Source: JAZSNA01 sp045536135
GTDB lineage: Bacteria > Pseudomonadota > Alphaproteobacteria > CAAHEQ01 > UBA3637
DNA: 32,990 bases
Reading direction: 5' to 3'
Assembly: GCA_045536135.1 (NCBI GenBank)
Contig: JAZSNA010000018.1
Span: 1 to 32,990 of the forward strand
Part shown: positions 8,392-18,362 of the stretch, one piece after another
Position numbering within the stretch: the stretch's first letter is position 1
Layout of the letters: each line of letters opens with the position of its first letter
Position numbers and translations under genes: made by a program
The notes under the pieces: generated by a model
What the model was told of the DNA's origin: nothing
The model's input: the letters and a program-made list of their open reading frames with translations, nothing else
Databases searched by the model: none

Positions 8392-9609
8392 ATGACACAA
8401 TTATTTGAAAAATTATCAGAACGGGGATTCGTATATCAAACAACTCATGACGAACAAATCCGAAACTTATTAAACAGCGATAAAAAATTTACTTTTTACT
8501 TAGGCATTGACCCGACTGCTGACAGTTTACACATCGGTCATTTTTTCGCCTTGATGATGTTCAGACATTTACAAAATGCCGGTCATCGGGGAATTCTGGT
8601 CATCGGCGGAGCAACCGCACAGGTCGGAGACCCCAGTTTTAAAACTAATCTGAGACAAGCTTTGTCAAAAGAACAAGTTGAACATAATCTAAACGAAGTC
8701 AAAACTTTGGTCAAAAAATTCATTAAAACAGACGGCGATAATCCGGCAATTATTTTAAATAATGCCGATTGGATCGGAAAATTAAGTTATATTGACTTTT
8801 TAACAATTATCGGACGGAACTTTAACATTGCCAAAATGCTGTCTTCCGAAATTTATAAAGGTCGTTTAACAGAAGGCGGATTAACATTCCTTGAATTGGG
8901 ATATATGCCGATGCAGGCTTATGATTTCGTCTATTTAAATCAGACTTATGATTGTGTTTTGGAAATCGGCGGCTCTGATCAATGGGCGAACATTACTGCC
9001 GGTTCCGAGCTTCATCGTAAAATGGGATTAAAAGGGGAAATTTATGGTTTAACTTCACCGCTTTTGATGACAAAAGAAGGTAAAAAAATGGGCAAAACCG
9101 AAAAAGGAACTTTGTGGGTTGCCGGCGATAAAACAACACCATTTGACTTCTATCAATATTTCTATAATACCGAAGATGAAAGCTGTGAAATGCTTTTAAA
9201 ATTATTCACAGAAATTCCGACAGGCGAAATTGAACAGATGTGTCAAACGGATATTTTATCCGCCAAAAAAACAATGGCTTTTGAAATTACAAAACTTGTT
9301 CATGGCGAAGATGCCGCTAATGATGTTTTAACCGCTGTTCAAGCTTTATTTGCCGGCGGATGCGATATGGATAAAGTCCCAACCATTGACTTTAAAATCG
9401 ATTTAAATCCCTGTGTTTTAGATATTTTGGCTGGAACAGGATTCTTGGCCTCCAAAGGTGAAGCTCGCCGTATGATTGTTCAAGGTGCAATTACGGTAGA
9501 TGATGTCAAAATAACAGATCCCAATATGATTATTGATTTACCAAAAGATCGGGATTATATTTTACTTAAAAAAGGGAAGAAAAACTTTTTAAAAGTGATT
9601 TTTAAATGA
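8392..9609 (+). CDS. tyrS: Tyrosyl-tRNA synthetase
   Basis: Charges tRNA-Tyr with tyrosine in the cytoplasm. The 405 residues match the usual bacterial TyrRS length. The class I signature HIGH is at 47-50 (ADSLHIGH), the tyrosine-pocket motif GGSDQWANI at about 193-201, and the KMSKS loop appears as KMGKT at 232-236. The C-terminal 70 or so residues look like the S4 RNA-binding domain (ASKGEARRMIVQGAI). The ATG at 8392 follows an AGGAAAGGA ribosome site. It opens a long co-directional cluster, and the next gene overlaps its stop codon by 4 nt (ATGA). No leader or T-box is seen upstream. Identification is secure. Confidence 0.97.
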   Translation: MTQLFEKLSERGFVYQTTHDEQIRNLLNSDKKFTFYLGIDPTADSLHIGHFFALMMFRHLQNAGHRGILVIGGATAQVGDPSFKTNLRQALSKEQVEHNLNEVKTLVKKFIKTDGDNPAIILNNADWIGKLSYIDFLTIIGRNFNIAKMLSSEIYKGRLTEGGLTFLELGYMPMQAYDFVYLNQTYDCVLEIGGSDQWANITAGSELHRKMGLKGEIYGLTSPLLMTKEGKKMGKTEKGTLWVAGDKTTPFDFYQYFYNTEDESCEMLLKLFTEIPTGEIEQMCQTDILSAKKTMAFEITKLVHGEDAANDVLTAVQALFAGGCDMDKVPTIDFKIDLNPCVLDILAGTGFLASKGEARRMIVQGAITVDDVKITDPNMIIDLPKDRDYILLKKGKKNFLKVIFK

Positions 9610-10556
9610 AACTGGGATATTTGGGACTTCTGTTTTTTATATGTTCAAATCTATCGGCCTCACCGGTTTATTTCGCCGCAGATGTCGGCAGTGGGTTAAT
9701 TTTGGAAACGGAAAATGAAAACGATTTAGTCTATCCGGCTAGCTTAACAAAAGTTATGACACTATATTTAACTTTTGACGCATTGGAAAAAGGGTTTTTA
9801 CATATGAACGATTTACTGCCCGTTTCAGATTATGCCGCCATGCAACCTCGGTCAAATTTATCGCTTTGTGCCGGCGATGTTATATCCGTGCGAGATGCCA
9901 TTTTATCGGTTATCATCAAATCGGCAAATGATTCCGCCGTTGTATTAGCCGAAGCTTTGGGGGGAAATGAAGAAAATTTTGCTTTGATGATGACTATAAA
10001 AGCAAAACAATTGGGTCTTAAAAATACAACTTTTAAAAACGCAACCGGCTTACATAACGCCAATCAAAAAACAACTGCAACCGATATGGGTTTGTTGACA
10101 ATTGCCATCAAAGCTCATTTCCCGCAATATTATCCGCTTTTTTCCGCAAAAGAATTTTCATATGCCGGAAATAATTATCGAACCGGGAATCCGACTTTAA
10201 CCAAGTATCAAGGGGGTGAAGGATTAAAAACAGGATTTACCCGTGCTTCTGGATATAATTTGATATCAACCGCACATCGAAACGGGCGAACCATTGTTGC
10301 TGTTTTAATGGGGTATGATACTTCCGAAGAACGAAATCAAAAATCCGAAAAAATTTTAAACAAATGCTTTAAAAAGCTGTCTAAATACGAAAATAAAAAA
10401 TATAAAACACCCCTTAATCATCATTTAAAAATCAAAAAATCAAATAAACGTTATAATCATATTTATGAAAAATCTTTAAATCAAGCCAAATTAAATGCTT
10501 TGGCTTTAAAAAGTACGAAAACATATTCTGCTAAACAAGGAGATTTACTTAAATGA
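9606..10556 (+). CDS. dacA: D-alanyl-D-alanine carboxypeptidase (PBP5/DacA family)
   Basis: Trims the terminal D-alanine from peptidoglycan pentapeptides in the periplasm. A hydrophobic signal (residues 1-18) ends near SAS. The penicillin-binding triad is complete: SLTK with catalytic Ser46 and Lys49, SAN at 106-108 and KTG at 208-210. At 316 residues it is shorter than E. coli PBP5 (about 400). After the catalytic domain there is a basic, lysine-rich tail from about 240 to the end, with no clear amphipathic membrane anchor or beta-rich second domain. The start overlaps the tyrS stop (ATGA) and the stop overlaps the bamD start. It belongs to an envelope-biased run with bamD, the ydbH-like gene and the nlpD-like gene. 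Soluble or ionically bound enzyme is an inference from the tail. Confidence 0.92.
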   Translation: MKLGYLGLLFFICSNLSASPVYFAADVGSGLILETENENDLVYPASLTKVMTLYLTFDALEKGFLHMNDLLPVSDYAAMQPRSNLSLCAGDVISVRDAILSVIIKSANDSAVVLAEALGGNEENFALMMTIKAKQLGLKNTTFKNATGLHNANQKTTATDMGLLTIAIKAHFPQYYPLFSAKEFSYAGNNYRTGNPTLTKYQGGEGLKTGFTRASGYNLISTAHRNGRTIVAVLMGYDTSEERNQKSEKILNKCFKKLSKYENKKYKTPLNHHLKIKKSNKRYNHIYEKSLNQAKLNALALKSTKTYSAKQGDLLK

Positions 10557-11287
10557 AAAAAATATTATTACCTTTATTATTGTTGGTCATGGCCTGTTCT
10601 TCAAACAAAGTCGATTACACGGATATTCCGGAACAAAAACTTTACGCAAATGCGATTGAAGCAATGAACAATGGGGATAATGAACTGGCTTTAAAATTAT
10701 TTGAAGCTCTGGAAAAAACTTACCCGTATTCAGCCCTGTCTGCCGAAAGTCAAATTAAAACCGCCGAAATCTATTATAACGAGGCAGAATATGACGAATC
10801 TTTAAGTGCTTTAAACCGCTTTATCCAGCTGCATCCGGGGAACAAACAAGCCTCATATGCTTTGTATTTAAAAGCAATGTGTTATTATGAGCAGGTTTCA
10901 GATGTTCGTCGGGATCAAAAAAACACTCAGCTTGCCATTTCGGCTTTTGAATATTTAATTAATTTACATCCCAAAACCAGTTATGCAGAACAATCAAGGC
11001 AAAAACTTATTCTTTTAAATAATCAATTGGCTGGCAAAGAAATGGCCGTCGGACGTTATTATTTAAAAACCGGAAACTATATGGCTGCATTAAACCGATT
11101 TCAAAAAGTAATTTTGGAATATGAAACATCCGAAATGACACCAGAGGCACTGTATCGTCAAACAGAAATTTACCTTTCTTTAGGGATGAAAGATGATGCC
11201 CAACGCAGTGCTGTTGTATTGGGAACAAATTATCCTGAAAATGATTGGTATCATAAAGCATTTAATTTAATGAAAGAACAAAAATAA
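10553..11287 (+). CDS. bamD: Outer membrane assembly lipoprotein BamD
   Basis: Essential lipoprotein partner of BamA in the complex that folds beta-barrels into the outer membrane. The 244 residues fit the family. The signal peptide ends in the lipobox LVMAC, giving lipidated Cys15. TPR-like helical repeats follow, for example YANAIEAMNNGDNELALKLF, then YNEAEYDESLSALNRFIQLH and ALNRFQKVILEY. The segment with TYPYSALSAESQIKTAEIYY is typical of BamD/ComL proteins. The start overlaps the dacA stop by ATGA, and recN begins within its stop (TAATG), indicating coupled translation. In many alphaproteobacteria bamD directly precedes recN, which supports the call. Confidence 0.93.
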   Translation: MKKILLPLLLLVMACSSNKVDYTDIPEQKLYANAIEAMNNGDNELALKLFEALEKTYPYSALSAESQIKTAEIYYNEAEYDESLSALNRFIQLHPGNKQASYALYLKAMCYYEQVSDVRRDQKNTQLAISAFEYLINLHPKTSYAEQSRQKLILLNNQLAGKEMAVGRYYLKTGNYMAALNRFQKVILEYETSEMTPEALYRQTEIYLSLGMKDDAQRSAVVLGTNYPENDWYHKAFNLMKEQK

Positions 11288-12957
11288 TGTTATCCGACTT
11301 ATCTGTTAACAATGTTGTTTTAATTGATAAACTCAATCTGTCTTTTGATTCGGGGCTGACAGTATTAACCGGTGAAACCGGTGCCGGAAAGTCTATTTTA
11401 CTGGATGCGTTATCGCTGTGTTTGGGGGCAAAAACGGATACCGGTTTAATCCGACATCAGACAAATGCTTTATCCGTTTGTGCAACATTTGATTTAAATG
11501 ATAATCATCCGGCTTTTTCCATTTTAACCGACAGTGGTATAGAGGCTCAAAATCCTTTAATTCTTCGCCGTCAAATTTCAATCGATGGTAAAAGCAAATG
11601 TTTTATTAATGATAATATCGTCAGTTTAAATTTATTAAAAACAATCGGACAAATGTTGGTGGAAGTCCATTCCCAATTTGCCACATATCGTTTACTAGAT
11701 GCAAAAATTCATCGTAATCTTTTGGATGATTTTGGTCAATATAAAAAAGAACTTTCTCTTGTCAGCGACAAATATCAAGCGTGGAAAAATGCTGAAAAAA
11801 TATTGCTAGATGCAGAAAACATCATCTCTGATGCCAAAGCTCAAGAAGATTATTTAAAACATTTATGTCAGGAATTAGAGGTTTTAAACCCACAAAAAGG
11901 CGAAGAAGAAACATTAACCGCTCGTCGAAGTCAACTTATGAATTGCGAAAAAATTACACAATCCATAAATCGGGCTTATCAGGCTTTGTGTAGCGGTATG
12001 GATCAAACAATTACCTCTTCTGTTCATAATTGTATTCGTGAAATTGAAAAGGTTGTTTCATTGGGCGGCATTGAATTCGAACCGGTTTTAGAAACATTAC
12101 AACGTATTTCATTGGATTTGGATGATGCCGTAGAAGAAATCGAACGTTCTTGCGGAGATATTACAGATCCGACAGCCGAATTGGAAGAAATTGAAGGTCG
12201 TCTGTTTGCGTTAAAAGATTTAGCCAGAAAACACCAAACGGAAGTTGATAATTTGCCCGAAATTTTAAAAGATTTTCAAAATAAACTGTCTATGTTGGAA
12301 CAAGGGCAAGAGGATTTAATCACCCTTAAAAAGAATGCTCAATCTGCAAAAGATGATTATATTAAGGCTTGTTATAACCTATCTTTAAAAAGGAAAGAGA
12401 CGGCTTCAATTTTGGATAAAAGAATCAATAAAGAACTTCCGGATTTAAAATTAAATAAAGCCTCTTTTAAAACTCAAATTACCGAATCAAGTCCCGAAAT
12501 TTATGGAACTGATAATGTTGAATTTTTAATTTCAACCAATTCCGCTCAACCCTATGCACCGCTTTCCAAAATTGCTTCCGGCGGTGAATTGGCTCGATTT
12601 ATGTTGGCATTAAAAGTTAATTTAAAAAATAATGATACCGATTCAACTTTAATTTTTGATGAAATTGATACCGGTATCGGCGGGTCAACCGCCACCGCCG
12701 TCGGCGAAAGATTAAAAACCTTATCCAAATCCATGCAGGTTTTTACAATCACTCATTCAGCCCAGATTGCGGCATTGGGGGATCAACATTTAAAAGTGGA
12801 AAAATCAGATACGGCCTCGGGGACAATTACAACCGTCAAAATTTTAAATAATATCGAAAGACAAATGGAAATCGCCCGTATCGTTTCCGGAAAGCAAATT
12901 ACCGATTCGGGGTTAAAAATGGCACAAGAACTTTTGGGGGAGAATAATGACTCTTAA
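11287..12957 (+). CDS. recN: DNA repair ATPase RecN
   Basis: SMC-like ATPase that acts at double-strand breaks to promote recombinational repair. It has 556 residues, the family length. Walker A is GETGAGKS (29-36), next to the conserved LTGETGAGKSILLDAL context. A coiled-coil middle (about 150-390) carries many Glu, Lys and Leu residues. The ABC signature region is ASGGELARFMLALK, and Walker B is LIFDEIDTGIGG (about 453-464). The A of its ATG is the last base of the bamD stop codon. It overlaps ligA by 11 nt. No LexA-type operator is expected inside the cluster and none was seen, so it is probably expressed constitutively with the operon. Confidence 0.96.
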   Translation: MLSDLSVNNVVLIDKLNLSFDSGLTVLTGETGAGKSILLDALSLCLGAKTDTGLIRHQTNALSVCATFDLNDNHPAFSILTDSGIEAQNPLILRRQISIDGKSKCFINDNIVSLNLLKTIGQMLVEVHSQFATYRLLDAKIHRNLLDDFGQYKKELSLVSDKYQAWKNAEKILLDAENIISDAKAQEDYLKHLCQELEVLNPQKGEEETLTARRSQLMNCEKITQSINRAYQALCSGMDQTITSSVHNCIREIEKVVSLGGIEFEPVLETLQRISLDLDDAVEEIERSCGDITDPTAELEEIEGRLFALKDLARKHQTEVDNLPEILKDFQNKLSMLEQGQEDLITLKKNAQSAKDDYIKACYNLSLKRKETASILDKRINKELPDLKLNKASFKTQITESSPEIYGTDNVEFLISTNSAQPYAPLSKIASGGELARFMLALKVNLKNNDTDSTLIFDEIDTGIGGSTATAVGERLKTLSKSMQVFTITHSAQIAALGDQHLKVEKSDTASGTITTVKILNNIERQMEIARIVSGKQITDSGLKMAQELLGENNDS

Positions 12958-14974
12958 AAAAGTGGCGGATTTAACAGAACAAGAGGCTCAAAAAGAGCTT
13001 CGCTATCTTCAAAAAAAACTGGCGGAACTGGATGATGCCTATTATCAAAATGATGCTCCGCTTTTGGCTGATTTTGAATACGACATTCTTAAAAAAAGAA
13101 ATGAAGAAATCGAACAGAAATTTCCAAATTTAATTTTAAAAAATTCACCATCTCAAAAAGTCGGCGCCAAAGCGGCTACCGGTTTTAAAAAAATATCTCA
13201 TCTTGTTCCCATGCTTTCTTTGGATAATATTTTTGAAGCGGATGAAATCGATCAGTATATTGAAAAAATCAATCGCTTTTTAGGAAGTAATGACTTTATC
13301 ACTTGTGTTGCCGAACCCAAAATTGACGGCCTGTCTTTCTCTATTTTATATGAAAAAGGCCAATTAATATCTGCTTCAACCCGAGGGGATGGGACAGTTG
13401 GTGAAGATATTACCCAAAATATTTTAACGATTAAACAAATCCCTTTATCCTTATCAGCCCCCTATCCCGATAAAATTGAAATTCGTGGTGAAGTTTATAT
13501 GGATAAAGATGATTTTTTGGAATTGAACGAAGAAAATCCAAATAAACCTTTCGCTAATCCGCGAAATGCGGCCGCCGGCAGTTTAAGACAACTAAATAGC
13601 GAAGTCACAGCTAAACGCAAATTAAAAATTTGGGCATACAGTTATGGATATTGTTCTGAAATTTTATGGAAAACACAAATCGATTTTTTAAACACTTTAA
13701 AAAGATGGAATTTCCCAGTAGCAAAAGATATTCGATTATGCCAAAGCATTAATGATCTTAAAAATTATTATGAATATATGATAAATATCCGTTCAACATT
13801 AGATTATGATATTGATGGTGTTGTTTATAAAGTCAACGATATTTCCATTCAAGACCGACTCGGATTTTTAGCGCGATCTCCCCGCTGGGCAATTGCACAT
13901 AAATTTCCGGCTCAAACGGCTTTGACCCACATTAAAGACATTCGAATCAATGTCGGACGAACCGGCGTTTTAACCCCTGTTGCCGATTTGGAACCTGTCG
14001 GTGTCGGCGGAGTCATCGTTTCTCATGCGACTTTACATAATTTTGATGAAATAAAACGTTTGGGTATTCAAACAAATGACTTGGTTGTGTTAAAACGAGC
14101 CGGAGATGTTATTCCTAAAATTGTAAAAGTCAAAGACCATACCCCAAATTCAAGGGCCTTTATCTTGCCCAATATTTGTCCGTCTTGCGGAACACCCGTT
14201 CAGTGTTTGGGGGCAACCTATTTTTGTCCGAATCGGACAACTTGCCCTGCTCAACTTATTGAAAAATTAAAACATTTTGTATCTCGTGATGCAATGAATA
14301 TCGATGGTTTAGGAAATAAAAAAATCGAATTTTTGTATCAAAAAGGATGGATTAAAAATCCGGTAGATATATTAAATTTAATCGACAATCATTATATTGA
14401 CTTAATTCATTTAGACGGTTGGGGCAAAAAATCCGTTCAAAACCTAAGACAATCAATTCTTTTCGCCCGTCAAAATACGGCTTTGGATAAATTCATTTTC
14501 GCACTGGGTATCAATGGGGTCGGCGAAAATGTTTCTCAAATACTGGCGGATACGTTTCAATCCATCAATCGTTTTTTATCTGCCTCAAAAGAAGAATTAA
14601 ATGATATTAACGGTTTGGGGAATGTTTTATCCGAAGATATTTTTAACTTCATCCAAAATCCAGAAAATATCAATCTTATCAATGAGTTATCCAAATTAAT
14701 TCATATTACATATAGTATCAAGAAAGCTATTCAAACACCTTTAAGCGGAAAAACAGTTGTTTTTACGGGAACTTTATCCATATCACGTTCGGAAGCTAAG
14801 GAAAAAGCGGAACGAGCCGGTGCTAAAATCATGTCGACAATCAGTTCTAAAACGGATTTCTTAATCATCGGAGAAGATGCCGGAAGCAAGCTTAAAAAAG
14901 CCCATGAGCTGGGAATAAATATATTATCTGAAAAAGATTTTCATCAAATGCTTGAAATTGATTTAAAAAATTGA
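12947..14974 (+). CDS. ligA: NAD-dependent DNA ligase
   Basis: Seals nicks during replication and repair with NAD+ as cofactor. The 675 residues match the family. The domains are in standard order: an Ia-like N-terminus with YYQNDAPLLADFEYD, the adenylation domain with nucleophile Lys125 in the KIDG motif (EPKIDGLSF), an OB fold with NVGRTGVLTPVA, a zinc finger with four cysteines (CPSCG ... CPNRTTC), helix-hairpin-helix repeats and a C-terminal BRCT domain (LSGKTVVFTGTL, about 600-675). It overlaps recN by 11 nt and has a GGGGGAG ribosome site inside recN. A gap of 24 nt with GGGAGAAG leads to the next gene. Confidence 0.97.
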   Translation: MTLKKVADLTEQEAQKELRYLQKKLAELDDAYYQNDAPLLADFEYDILKKRNEEIEQKFPNLILKNSPSQKVGAKAATGFKKISHLVPMLSLDNIFEADEIDQYIEKINRFLGSNDFITCVAEPKIDGLSFSILYEKGQLISASTRGDGTVGEDITQNILTIKQIPLSLSAPYPDKIEIRGEVYMDKDDFLELNEENPNKPFANPRNAAAGSLRQLNSEVTAKRKLKIWAYSYGYCSEILWKTQIDFLNTLKRWNFPVAKDIRLCQSINDLKNYYEYMINIRSTLDYDIDGVVYKVNDISIQDRLGFLARSPRWAIAHKFPAQTALTHIKDIRINVGRTGVLTPVADLEPVGVGGVIVSHATLHNFDEIKRLGIQTNDLVVLKRAGDVIPKIVKVKDHTPNSRAFILPNICPSCGTPVQCLGATYFCPNRTTCPAQLIEKLKHFVSRDAMNIDGLGNKKIEFLYQKGWIKNPVDILNLIDNHYIDLIHLDGWGKKSVQNLRQSILFARQNTALDKFIFALGINGVGENVSQILADTFQSINRFLSASKEELNDINGLGNVLSEDIFNFIQNPENINLINELSKLIHITYSIKKAIQTPLSGKTVVFTGTLSISRSEAKEKAERAGAKIMSTISSKTDFLIIGEDAGSKLKKAHELGINILSEKDFHQMLEIDLKN

Positions 14975-14998
14975 TAGAATCGACAACGGGAGAAGAAA

Positions 14999-17722
14999 AT
15001 GACTGATGATAAAGAATATATTGGCCCCCCAAAGGCTTACAATTTTTCAAAAATTGAACTACCGTCTCAACAAGCGAAACAGTCGGAACCCAAACCGACC
15101 GATTCGATTGAATCGGAAACTTCTGTATCAACATCTGCCCTCTCTGAAACAAAAGTTTCAACGGATAAATCATATTCTTCAAGCGATTCCTCTGATTACT
15201 CTTCAAAAAACGCACCTTTGAATCCCGTATATTCCACTCAACATCAAACAAAAACTTTGATGGAACAAATCTTGGAGCATGAAGAAGAAATCGAGGAGAA
15301 AAAGAAAATTGATTTAGATTGGAATAAAATCGAATTTCAAGCCAAAACTTTATTTAAAGAAATCCAAAGAAAATTATCCGAGAATTCTTCTATTATTAAT
15401 TATTTTCGTATTTTTCTTTCTCCGTTTAAAGCCTTGGCTATATTTTTCGGATTATTTTTCTTTTTCTCTTTGGTGTATATCAAAATCAACATTCATCCCA
15501 TTATTACCACCTTTTTTAAGGATCGTGGCTTCAATCAAATCGCCTTTAACATTGAGAAATTTTCTTTATCTGAAATTTTGTTATCCGATATTACCGATAA
15601 AGAATATCCGTTTACGATTAATAAAATTCGCATTCGTTATTCCGTTCCGGATCTAATGAGACGAACAATACCTTTGGTCACATTAGATACATTGAAAATT
15701 AATATTTCAAAAGATGCCTATCAGACTTTGGACCTGAACCAAATCAAAGTGTTTTTGGAACGCTTAGGGTTATTAAGCAAACAATCCTTTTTTAAAATTC
15801 AAGATATTGCGATATCCAATTCATCTTTAACATTGGAAAATAATAAGTTTGTTTTACCCATTACATTTACGGGAAATATCGATATTCAAAAAAGTAAAAA
15901 AATGACCTTCCCGTTTAAAATTGACAATCAACGTTTATCTGGCGTTTTCCAATTGGTTATCCAAAAAAAGGGGAATAAGGTTTCTTGGGAATTATCAATG
16001 GAAAACGGACGTTTATCCCTTGGGAAAAAAGCCCTTTATCCAATTACATCAAAAATATCTGCTGATTTGGTTAATAATCCCAAGATTAAAACGGAATTTA
16101 ATGTCGGAACAGGGGTTAACAAACAAAAGCTAACCTCCACAATCAGTAGCAATTCGGATAATTTATACGATATTAACATCAATTTTGATAATTTCTTTAA
16201 TTCAAATATCAAAAAGATTTCATTAGACTTAAAGAACGTCGATATTGATAAAAACTTTTCATATATCTCTACATCACACCCGATTGAACTGACAATAAAG
16301 GACTTAAATTATCCTCATATAAAAACAAAAGAAATTACGGGGAAAATTTTCGGACGATTTAACTGTTCAAGTGAAACTTGTCAATATGTGTATGATAAGA
16401 CACCATCCACTTTGACTTTTACCAATCCGACTCTTGAATATAACGAAATCGAATTACCGACTTTTAAAAAGTTGTCGCTTAACTTTGGTAAAAGTTCAGA
16501 TAAATTAATGCAATTCAAAAACCTGCAATTATTGGTTAATATCCCCTTATCTGCGATAAAAGAGGATAATAAATCAAAAGACGCCATATCAAGCCTATCC
16601 ATTGAAGATGGGTTAAGTCAAATTGCCGTTAACTTATTACAAGATCGTTGGCAATCAAATTTAACCCTAAATAATGTATCTTATAATGGTGAAGATGTGT
16701 CCTTTAATAATTTGGATTTCAAAGCACAATTCGGATCAAATAAAAACGGCGTTTTATTTGATATTCCACAAATAGAGTTTAGAAATAATCCAATTTATAC
16801 CCAACCGTTCTCCGGAAAAGTTTTGGTGACGGACAGCACTCATGCCACAGCTCAATTATCCGGCAAAGATAATCAGATAAGTGCGAATGTTGTCGGTATT
16901 TTTAATAACACCAATAAGGAATCTTATTCGCTCAACATCAAAACCAATCCGATTGTTTTTATCGATGAGGCCAATTTATCAACTTTATTCCCATTTTTAT
17001 CAGATAAAGTTTTAAATCCCAAAGGAACGGTAAAAATTGACGGCGATTTTAATCATTTAAGTAAATTTGAAATCACCGGACCGATGAACACAACCTTTAA
17101 AGATTTTTCGTTTGATTTCAATAATATTAAAGTATCCGATTTATCGGGCAATATTTTATGGGATTCCTTATTACCCTTGGGAACAAATGCCGGCATTCAA
17201 AAAGTATCCATTAAAGAAGTATTGGCTATATTACCCTTTAAAAATATCGAAGCCAGCTTTTTCTTTGACAAACTTAAAAAAAGTGTCAACATCACAAAAT
17301 TAACAGCTTCTTTATTGGGGCAAGACGTTCGCATTGAACCGTTTGGAACAAGTTATCCGATTAAAAATGAAAAAATTTATTTTAAAACTAAAACTTTTGA
17401 TATGAAGGATATTGCACCCTATTTAAACTTGCCTGATTTAATTTTAACCGGCAAGGCCAGTGCGACCGTCACATTTGAAATTATTGATAATGTCGTTTAC
17501 TTTTCGGAAGCAACTATTACTTCTGTCGGGGATGGTTTCATATCTTATACAGGACCCAATTTACAAAACGAATTGTTAAAGGAATTGTTATATGAAGATT
17601 TAAAAATAACAATAAGTCCGACAGATATCTTATTCGTGACCAGCCGAAAAAATGTAATTTCAAACAAAGATGTATCCGTTCGTCTACGCTTAAAGAAACC
17701 TTTATCTCATTATGTCCGTTAA
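14999..17722 (+). CDS. YdbH-like inner-membrane AsmA-superfamily protein
   Basis: 907 residues. A hydrophilic, Ser/Thr/Lys-rich cytoplasmic N-terminus (1-140) with an acidic EEEIEEKKK patch is followed by one membrane segment at about 143-165 (LAIFFGLFFFFSLVYI). A long beta-strand-rich periplasmic region fills the rest. The C-terminal part (about 780-900) has strand patterns and a VTFEIIDNVVYFSEATITS-like stretch that recall YdbH/AsmA-type proteins, which bridge the envelope and move phospholipids toward the outer membrane. The assignment rests on overall architecture and C-terminal resemblance, so it is moderate. The long charged N-terminal extension is not typical of YdbH. It starts after GGGAGAAG at 24 nt from ligA and overlaps birA by 11 nt. 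The neighbouring bamD and nlpD-like genes support an envelope role. Confidence 0.65.
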   Translation: MTDDKEYIGPPKAYNFSKIELPSQQAKQSEPKPTDSIESETSVSTSALSETKVSTDKSYSSSDSSDYSSKNAPLNPVYSTQHQTKTLMEQILEHEEEIEEKKKIDLDWNKIEFQAKTLFKEIQRKLSENSSIINYFRIFLSPFKALAIFFGLFFFFSLVYIKINIHPIITTFFKDRGFNQIAFNIEKFSLSEILLSDITDKEYPFTINKIRIRYSVPDLMRRTIPLVTLDTLKINISKDAYQTLDLNQIKVFLERLGLLSKQSFFKIQDIAISNSSLTLENNKFVLPITFTGNIDIQKSKKMTFPFKIDNQRLSGVFQLVIQKKGNKVSWELSMENGRLSLGKKALYPITSKISADLVNNPKIKTEFNVGTGVNKQKLTSTISSNSDNLYDININFDNFFNSNIKKISLDLKNVDIDKNFSYISTSHPIELTIKDLNYPHIKTKEITGKIFGRFNCSSETCQYVYDKTPSTLTFTNPTLEYNEIELPTFKKLSLNFGKSSDKLMQFKNLQLLVNIPLSAIKEDNKSKDAISSLSIEDGLSQIAVNLLQDRWQSNLTLNNVSYNGEDVSFNNLDFKAQFGSNKNGVLFDIPQIEFRNNPIYTQPFSGKVLVTDSTHATAQLSGKDNQISANVVGIFNNTNKESYSLNIKTNPIVFIDEANLSTLFPFLSDKVLNPKGTVKIDGDFNHLSKFEITGPMNTTFKDFSFDFNNIKVSDLSGNILWDSLLPLGTNAGIQKVSIKEVLAILPFKNIEASFFFDKLKKSVNITKLTASLLGQDVRIEPFGTSYPIKNEKIYFKTKTFDMKDIAPYLNLPDLILTGKASATVTFEIIDNVVYFSEATITSVGDGFISYTGPNLQNELLKELLYEDLKITISPTDILFVTSRKNVISNKDVSVRLRLKKPLSHYVR

Positions 17723-18362
17723 ATATAGATACTATTATTTTGACAAGCTTGATTCAACAAATAATACAGCCTTTGATTTTCCGGCCTATTCCGTTATTAT
17801 TTGTAAAGAACAAACTCATGGTCGGGGGCGGATGGGACACAAATGGATTTCCGGTTTCGGGAATTTAACCGCTTCGATTGTTTTGCCGACAATGAACAAA
17901 AATGAACTTTCTTCTTTTATCGTTTCCTTGGCATTATGTTATGCAATCGGACGGCGAAAATGTCATATTAAATGGCCTAACGATATTTTGATAAAAGGAA
18001 AAAAAGTGGCCGGAATTTTAATTGAACGTAATAAAGATTGTTTAATTATCGGCGTGGGCGTTAATATAAAATCCCATCCGTCATCGGTTTTATCAACGGC
18101 TCTTTTTCAAGAAAATCCGGAAAAATTATTAAAGCGTATTTTAAAATATTTGGATAAATTTATGTTAATTTATCAAAAAAAAGGATTTGAAAAAATCCGA
18201 AAAAAATGGCTGAAAAGGTGTCTTTTTTTGAAACAAGAAATCAAAGTCAACTTACCCAAAAAAAATATAAAAGGTATTTTTGATGATGTCAATACCGAAG
18301 GATATCTTGTTTTAAGAACCGCTGAAAAGATACACCTTTTCCCTGCCGGAGAAATCGAATGA
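17712..18362 (+). CDS. birA: Biotin--protein ligase, short form without DNA-binding domain
   Basis: Attaches biotin to the carboxyl carrier protein via biotinyl-AMP. The 216 residues begin directly with the catalytic domain. The biotin-binding loop is GRGRMGHKW at 37-45, where the usual final Arg of GRGRxGR is His43. KWPNDILI (87-94) and KVAGILIE (98-105) are the other family motifs. A small SH3-like C-terminal domain follows (from about 170). The winged-helix domain of bifunctional BirA repressors is absent, so this protein should be an enzyme only. Its substrate is most likely the AccB encoded at 26458-26895. The start lies 11 nt inside the upstream gene with no strong ribosome site, which suggests translational coupling. 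It overlaps the next gene by ATGA. Confidence 0.93.
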   Translation: MSVKYRYYYFDKLDSTNNTAFDFPAYSVIICKEQTHGRGRMGHKWISGFGNLTASIVLPTMNKNELSSFIVSLALCYAIGRRKCHIKWPNDILIKGKKVAGILIERNKDCLIIGVGVNIKSHPSSVLSTALFQENPEKLLKRILKYLDKFMLIYQKKGFEKIRKKWLKRCLFLKQEIKVNLPKKNIKGIFDDVNTEGYLVLRTAEKIHLFPAGEIE

